Assembly: GCA_025331435.1 (NCBI GenBank)
Contig: JAIWNI010000023.1
Location: forward strand, 1-64,000
Direction of reading: 5' to 3'
Length of the DNA: 64,000 nucleotides
From: Choanephora cucurbitarum
Lineage: Eukaryota; Mucoromycota; Mucoromycetes; Mucorales; Choanephoraceae
Part shown: positions 57,686 to 64,000 of the stretch, in pieces
Layout: every line of letters begins with the position of its first letter
How positions within the stretch are numbered: the stretch's first letter is position 1
Notes under the pieces: generated by a model
Database searches by the model: none
What the model was told of the DNA's origin: nothing
Seen by the model: only the letters and a program-made list of their open reading frames with translations
Made by a program: the position numbers and the translations under genes

Positions 57686-58587
57686 TTAATGAGGATGTAA
57701 ATGACTGTAACCATAAAGAGGTATCATGGATGGTACACAAGGAGCGGGTAATTCAGGTGTATAGTTCACTAATTCAGCATTGTACAAAGAAGAAGGACGA
57801 GCGTTGTATTGGCCTGTTGGCTTGGCTGATTGGAGATAGACAGGGTGATTGGGAATCAGATAATTGTGTTGATTGGAATAGAAATAGAGAGCAGGATCAT
57901 CCACAAATAGAGGATGAAGGTGATCGACAATATTGAACTGAACAGCCAATGCCTTAGCCCGTGCAAAAGTGACCCAGACACCTTTGAGATGCATAGCACC
58001 CACCTTGACGACCACACGACCCTTTTCGTTCTTGAGGATACCATCACGCTTACCACGAGACATGCCAGTCACATTCAGAAGTTTAGTGCCATTGATCATG
58101 TCATTATCTAATAAAAGTAATGAGCCAAATGTCTAAGAAAAAGGATTGGATATGCTTTACCTTGTCTACGAGCCACACAGATACCTCGGACATCTACTTG
58201 ATAACAGACAGTACCTTCATCATCCCATAAAGAAGTTGTGATTCGAGGTCGTTGATTTTGTGTTAAGGATTGAGTTGTATTTGAAGCATAAACAGAGGGT
58301 GCATTAGAAGATGGTATCATTGGACCATGAAGAGAAGGACAGTGATTAGTGGTATTATTAGTAGTAGTATAATGAGGAGAAGAGTAATATTGACCATAAG
58401 GCATTTGATCTAGTGTATCTTGTTGTAGCATATCGGAAGGGAAAGTAGGCTCATGCCATTGTTGCATATTCATGGGTTGTGGTGGGTATTCTGGATGATA
58501 GGCATCTTGGCTTGAATAAGATGATTCTGCATTTTTTGTATGACATCCACTGTTTGTTTGGTAAACAGAATCGGTATATGAAAACAT
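57686..58587 (-). CDS. APSES-domain transcription factor (StuA/Efg1/Phd1 type)
   Basis: Two exons, complement(join(57686..58107,58161..58587)), give 282 aa. APSES proteins are fungal DNA-binding regulators of morphogenesis and development. Residues 1-120 are low-complexity (Gln, Ser, Thr, Tyr, Pro). The KilA-N/APSES fold runs from about 122 to 220: [53 protein letters not shown], then [22 protein letters not shown] and [13 protein letters not shown]. The C-terminal 60 residues are Asn/Tyr/Pro-rich. No ankyrin repeats, so it is of the StuA/Efg1 rather than the MBF/SBF type. A 16-C tract lies about 150 bp upstream. The stop is 23 bp from the converging aldo-keto reductase stop. Confidence 0.94.
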
Positions 58588-61500
58588 TAAATATATATAA
58601 GAAATTCACTTTACAAAAAAAAAAAAAAAGAGGGGGATGATTAAGGGGGTGAAAAAAGAAAACTATAAAGAGAAAGAAGAAAAAAAAAAAAGGAGAGAAT
58701 ATATATATATAGATACAATAAACAGAGTCACTTTACCCCCCCCCCCCCCCCTAGGTTAATGTTTGAACTTTAAAAAGGGTTCAAGTAGTTTTGATCTCCT
58801 CTTATAAAAAGAAATGCTACACAGTAAATAGATGATGTGAAGTACATTTTATTTTATGTCTTTTCTAGACTTTTATAAGATTGATGTATTATTTGAAATT
58901 AGAAAAATGAAAAATATAGCTTTTTTTTTCTGTCTATTCTATCATTGTCTTTAAGGAAAAAAGAAAAAGTTAATTGAATGTGTAACTTGGATACAATCAA
59001 TGCCTTTTACTTTTTCATCCAACAATGTCGTACTAACAACAATTTCTTATAAATTTTAAACAAAAGATTGATTCTGATTAAGTCTATTTAAAGAAGCCTA
59101 TCTAGGATATTCATGCCGCCAACTGATAACATGTTTAGTTTGAAAATGTGTCATTCTATCCATCAATGCTATCTTTGGATAGAGTAACACTGGCAATCAT
59201 TCGAAATCAGTCTTCTGTAGCACTCTCTATATCCAAACCACCTTCATGTTTATCCTCACGGTCTCAGATTTTAACTCAGAGCATGAACACAAAGTCATTT
59301 TCCCTTCCCCCCCCCCCTTTATTTTTTTATTTTATTCCAGAAAAAATACACTACTTATTTAACTCGTCAAAAAAAAAAAAAGTTCTTGTATAAGGATAGA
59401 TGACTATCGAATGAATCAAAAGTACTGACAACAAAAGAAAATAATTGAGCATAAAATAATTTGAATTTAAGGTTATAGTTTTATTGTTTCACTTTCTTCT
59501 TTTACTAGAGAGAGATGGATTTATTCTGAAGGTTTCAAAAGTGAGCCTTACCTCGTTTTGGTGAGAGAAAGAACTGCCAAAACGAGCAAATCAACACAAT
59601 GAACAATGGTTCTCGATCTTAATGAATGGACATTGAACACAGGAAAAGCAACGGATCTATTTCAACAATTCACCTTCAATCTATCATTCGTGACATTTAT
59701 CGTAAGAGAATGAATATCCAATCCATTTTCTTGAATTTTTTATTTTTTAAAAATTAGACTGCATATGATCTTCTTACTGCCTTAAGAGAGAGAGAAAAAG
59801 GGGAAATTAGTGAGGATAGTATATGAAGTAGAATTTATCTAATTTTGGTAATTTAATCTATACAAAAGGTTAAATGTATAGCTTCTATCAATGGGGAAAT
59901 TAAAAAAAAAATAGCTATTTTTTTTTTTGGATCATTGTAAAAATCAAGTGTGCACATCAGTCAGAAATGTCTCAAGCACGCACCAACAGAAATATAGCAT
60001 TGAAATTCGTTGTCAGCCAATCGAAATAAGGTCTATAAATACCATACTAAGTTATATATTCACATACACTACACTACTAGCGAAGTTTTTCGAATTCAGC
60101 TGTGTAACGTCGGGACTTTCTTAGATTTCTTTTTTGGAATAAGCCAAATATGGGTTAGATTTGCTGGGGGTGGTGGGGGGATTAGATGCCTCATTTAGAA
60201 TTGGATGGTTACATAGAAATATGACTTTTTATTGGCTTAAAATTCAAAGTAAATTCAGCTGCCACCAGGCATTGGATGGCTACCACAGAAAAATAAAAAC
60301 CAGGGTGAGATGAATTGACCCTAGATACTACGCAGGCAGGCAGCAGGCTTTTGTAGCCATAACCCGCCTACTTGGTATCTTAGGACAACCTATTCCGCCC
60401 TGGTATCTACTTTCCAGTAGTATCCATCTGATGCTAGGCGACGAGCTGCTATCTATAGGTAGCTAATTGACTTTTACAGTGGCAGAGATATTACAGAGTT
60501 CAGAATAATCTACTTAAAAGAAAGTGTAAATAATGGAACTTTTCTAATCAGAGTACTACTTACATTAAGACCATAGGCGAGATAGCACACATATCAGTCT
60601 ATGTAATAAAGTTGCGTTAGTGATCGATATACTTTTGAAGTAAAAATCAAACTTACCAACACATCTTGACATTGACATTACTAGAGCAAGCTTGAACGAG
60701 CAAAGTTAGAGATCTGTTCCTTATTGCAGCAAAGCGACATGAAGCTTATATTTATTATACAGAGGAGCTTAACCTGCTATGAGTGTGTCAAGTTGAAAGA
60801 TTATAGTGTCAAAGATATTGTAACAAAAAAAATTAAGAAAAGAAGAGGTAAAAAATTTATTGTCTTAAGATTTTAATTGTCTTAGGATTTTTTATTGTCC
60901 GAATTGGATTACACCCATTTTTTCTCTCAATTAGATACTTTCAGCCCTGCCCTGGTCAAGCAGTTGTATGCGATATAGATCATACCATACATGTACTCGA
61001 TACTAGCTCCTTTATTGACAACACTAGAGTTGTTAATAGCTCCATTTTTGCTTCTCTTTGGCTGATAATTTTGTAATATCAGCATAACTTTTTTTAATCC
61101 TTCTCAATTTTTATGTTAAGTCATTTGAAACCCAAATTACCCATTACAACCAATAAAAACCATTATTTTGGTATTTTGAAGCTCCTTTTGTCTCAAATCG
61201 CCGTCTAAACGTGAATTACACAAAGTTTTTTTTTTACATCCAATTGCTATTCATTATTCAGATTTTTGTACACTTTATTACCATATTTAGATGAAATCTC
61301 TCTAGGAGTGTACAGTCAAGCCTATTGAAATTGGCGTTTTGGAAAAAATAAATGGCGAAAGCTGAAAATGATGTGTCTTTTAGGCTGTAGACAAATGTCT
61401 ACAAGTGCTAAATTGACTTGTCGTATAACAATACAAGTTCGTTGAAAGAATTTGACAAAGCCTAAAAGGGTGGCTTTTTAAATCAACTCATGATCTGGCG

Positions 61501-62001
61501 CTCGGAATGACCACAGAAATCATAAAGATCGCTAATAAGTTGCCTTTTAGACAAAATAAGACTGTTTGCCAGATCTTCAACTGTGATAACAGTGCTGACT
61601 GCATCTAATACCGCATCATCAATAGTCTGTTTATGCTATTTTAAACAGGCTTAGTCCAAATGTTGATATCATGACAAGTTTGTTCTACCTACTGTTTCCT
61701 CTTCCATGCTAAAGATGGTTATAATTCAAAATCATTTTGAATGCAGCTAGGAGCGCTAAGAAGTATCTATTATATTAAAAAGATAACGGTCGAAAAAATC
61801 GTAAATCCCCAAATAGGAAGGTGTGACTTTTTTTTATTTTTTTTATTTGGCCCTAAGTTACTGAGAGGATATTTTGATTACAGGAACAAATTTTTTCACT
61901 GCTTTCTCTCTCCTGATTTTACACTCTTGACTAGAAAATGTAACTTATGAATAAAACAAAAGATAACGCGCCTTGATTTCTTACGGTTTTGTATTTAGAA
62001 C
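58588..62001. other. Long intergenic region before the Helitron ORF
   Basis: The 3.4-kb stretch has no supported gene. Near the APSES start it contains long homopolymers, including 16 consecutive C at 58736-58751 and another C run near 59307-59317. Farther right, 60250-60460 is locally richer in G+C without coding potential, and 60800-62000 is A+T-rich. The 5' end of the Helitron should lie in the right half, but I could not place it. Confidence 0.5.
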
Positions 62002-64000
62002 ATGTTCATTAATTACACACCTGAAACTGAGCAGGCTAGAAAAAGAGCCAGAATTACACGCAATCAACGTACAAGCACTCCAGTTGTTTGTAGCTTTTGC
62101 AATGAAGAAGGTCACAGTCGAAGCACAAGTAGACTCTGTAGATTCTATTCTGGAAGTAGCTCAACTGCTGAATCAACTGATGACATTACACCTGTCAATC
62201 AAGTCGAAAGCAATATATTAGCTGATCAAGTCAATGACAGCTCCTCTATGGATGAAACTGAGAATGTCAATCCTATCGGTAACTGCAATGAATGCCTATC
62301 TGAAGATCATTGTACTACCGATTGTCCCATTCTCTTCTACAAGAACAACCCTGAGATGAACACTTATAAAGTTGCTCATGATCAAAGCAAACTTTCTCAA
62401 CTCAAAAGACATGATTTTGGTAGAATGAAAGTTGAATGCAGCTTCTGCCATGCTATGTTGTGGTTAGATGAGAGAGCAACTGCCTCCAAATCGGAGCCAT
62501 TGTTTCAATTGTGTTGTGGCAAGGGAAGATACATTATGAAAGACTTTGAGCCTTTGCCTCCTTTGTTGACTGGACTTCTCACTAACACCGATCCAGTCTC
62601 CAAGGAATTTCAAAGTAGCATCAGAGCTTACAACAACGTTCTGTCTTTCACTTCCCTTGGTGTTAAGCTAGATCATGCTGTTAATAATGATAGAATGGGT
62701 GCTTACGCTTTCCGCATTCATGGTAATGTCTATCATAGAATCGGAACATCATTGCATCCAGAAGATGGAGATGCACCTAGCTTCGCCCAAATATATGTTT
62801 ATGATGCAGCCAATGAGCTTCAAAACAGGTTGCACAGAATGCCTTTTCTTGCTTCTGAAACTTTGCATCAACTTCAAAGTCTGATGCATTCTGTCAATCC
62901 ATATGCAAGAGATTTTAAGACTATGGCAGACTTAGAGAATGAATTACCAGGTGGTTTAGCTGAGGTCAGCATGATCTTTAGATCTGAAGGGACTCCTGAT
63001 CCCCGTCGCTACAACTCGCCAACCCACAACACTGAGATTGGTGTTCTCATCATTAATGGTGAAGACCATAGAAATGTGAACAAGCCAACTCACAGAGACG
63101 TAGTCATCCGTTTGAAGAACAATGGCTCAACTGAAAACGGGTTGCAATCAATCAATGAGATCAACCAGCATTACGATCCAATGCACTATGTTCTTATGTT
63201 TCCAAGAGGGCAACCAGGCTGGAACATAAACATGCGTACAGCCAATGGTCTGAAAAAGGTTACCATCATGCAATTTTACAGATATCATCTCATGATCAGA
63301 CAAGTCTCTCCAAGTCAGCTTCATCTGTTTAAGCATCTGTTTCATCAGTATGTTGTGGATATGTACGCAAAGATGGAACAAGAGCGATTGAACTATCTGA
63401 GACACAACCAAAAATCCTTGAGATGTGAGCTCTACAACAATTTGAGAGATGCCGCTGAAGTTGATGATGGAGACATGGAATCTGTAGGCAAGAAAGTCAT
63501 TTTGCCATCCTCATTCATTGGCAGTCCACGACACATGATACAGCTCTATCAAGACTCTATGAGTATAGTTCGTAGATTTGGTAAACCTGATCTGTTTGTT
63601 ACATTTACCTGTAACCCCAGCTGGCCTGAAATCACAAACGAGTTGCAATACAACCAAACCAGTAACGATAGACCTGATTTGTGTAGCAGGGTTTTCCATC
63701 TCAAATTGAAATCACTCATGCATGATTTAACAGTCAAAGGTGTTTTGGGAAAAGTCATTGCTCATATGCATGTAATTGAATTCCAGAAAAGAGGCCTCCC
63801 TCATGCCCACATCTTACTGATTCTTGATGCAACTGACAAACTGAGAGAAGAGGATATCGACAATGTTATATCTGCAGAAATTCCTGATAAGCAAGCTTAT
63901 CCTTCTTTGTACGAAACAGTCACCAAGAACTTGATGCATGGACCTTGCGGCCTTCTTGATCCCAATGCACCTTGCATGAAAAACGGCAAGTGTTCAAAAA
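62002..64000 (+). CDS. Helitron Rep/helicase, N-terminal part (runs off window)
   Basis: From an ATG at 62002, at least 666 codons are open to the window edge without a stop. Helitrons are rolling-circle transposons encoding a Rep nuclease fused to a PIF1-type helicase. Zinc-knuckle-like motifs come first ([17 protein letters not shown] and [15 protein letters not shown]), then a third Cys set (CSFCHAMLW). The Helitron_like_N domain follows ([17 protein letters not shown]...HRDVVIRL, then [18 protein letters not shown] and [40 protein letters not shown]). The HUH motif lies in [15 protein letters not shown] (His601-Ala-His603). The catalytic tyrosines and the helicase lie beyond the window. 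The undamaged frame suggests a recent insertion. Terminal sequences of the element were not identified. Confidence 0.93.
   Translation, partial: MFINYTPETEQARKRARITRNQRTSTPVVCSFCNEEGHSRSTSRLCRFYSGSSSTAESTDDITPVNQVESNILADQVNDSSSMDETENVNPIGNCNECLSEDHCTTDCPILFYKNNPEMNTYKVAHDQSKLSQLKRHDFGRMKVECSFCHAMLWLDERATASKSEPLFQLCCGKGRYIMKDFEPLPPLLTGLLTNTDPVSKEFQSSIRAYNNVLSFTSLGVKLDHAVNNDRMGAYAFRIHGNVYHRIGTSLHPEDGDAPSFAQIYVYDAANELQNRLHRMPFLASETLHQLQSLMHSVNPYARDFKTMADLENELPGGLAEVSMIFRSEGTPDPRRYNSPTHNTEIGVLIINGEDHRNVNKPTHRDVVIRLKNNGSTENGLQSINEINQHYDPMHYVLMFPRGQPGWNINMRTANGLKKVTIMQFYRYHLMIRQVSPSQLHLFKHLFHQYVVDMYAKMEQERLNYLRHNQKSLRCELYNNLRDAAEVDDGDMESVGKKVILPSSFIGSPRHMIQLYQDSMSIVRRFGKPDLFVTFTCNPSWPEITNELQYNQTSNDRPDLCSRVFHLKLKSLMHDLTVKGVLGKVIAHMHVIEFQKRGLPHAHILLILDATDKLREEDIDNVISAEIPDKQAYPSLYETVTKNLMHGPCGLLDPNAPCMKNGKCSK

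Noticed and set aside
1..64000. tRNA or rRNA genes
   Set aside because: No consistent A-box/B-box pair or conserved rRNA segment was noticed on either strand; a dedicated scan would be needed to exclude one fully.

Overview
This is nuclear DNA from a filamentous fungus, most likely an early-diverging one of the Mucoromycota (Mucorales, Rhizopus-like). The evidence is an A+T-rich sequence, genes broken by many short GT-AG introns (mostly about 45-75 bp), strictly fungal genes (class IV chitin synthase, APSES regulator, homoserine kinase, Crypton tyrosine recombinase) and a GH46-type chitosanase that fits a chitosan-rich wall. Gene models were spliced by hand from the sequence. For every model with given exon joins the exon lengths add up to a whole number of codons, which strongly supports the joins. 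Genus and species are inference.

Left part (1-16.8 kb): the start of a membrane protein gene diverges from TOP3 (DNA topoisomerase III), which converges on an ERV1/ALR sulfhydryl oxidase gene. Then comes an accessory island (about 3.5-13.5 kb) with a decayed endonuclease fragment, an intact-looking Crypton element (831-aa tyrosine recombinase with a GCR1_C-like tail), a foldback element, an intact nine-exon gene of unknown function carrying a PD-(D/E)XK nuclease-like motif, and an unusual array of four 60-bp cassettes. An IRC3-like mitochondrial helicase gene closes the island.

Middle (16.8-35.5 kb): housekeeping genes for a BAG/ubiquitin-like co-chaperone, a cytochrome b561-type membrane protein, V-ATPase subunit c'' (VMA16), a TVP38/DedA-family Golgi protein, Mediator subunit MED14, a VPS9+CUE Rab5-type exchange factor, and the splicing factor CWF18. 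A 195-bp inverted-repeat element lies at 26 kb, and long intergenic stretches hold no recognisable gene.

Right part (35.5-64 kb): a 1.6-kb strand-asymmetric A/G/C-rich repeat tract, then a minus-strand series read in the order chitin synthase, APC2 (anaphase-promoting complex), KRI1 (ribosome biogenesis). Next are homoserine kinase THR1, a small Ser/Pro-rich protein, a secreted chitosanase, an aldo-keto reductase whose catalytic tyrosine position is histidine, and an APSES transcription factor. The window ends inside an apparently intact Helitron Rep/helicase ORF.

The genes do not form one pathway. The cell-wall genes (chitin synthase and chitosanase) and the APSES regulator lie within about 13 kb, but co-regulation cannot be claimed from sequence. 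The most unusual items are the PD-(D/E)XK-like gene, the 60-bp cassette array, the ERV1 model lacking its second redox cysteine at a splice junction, and the altered aldo-keto reductase active site.
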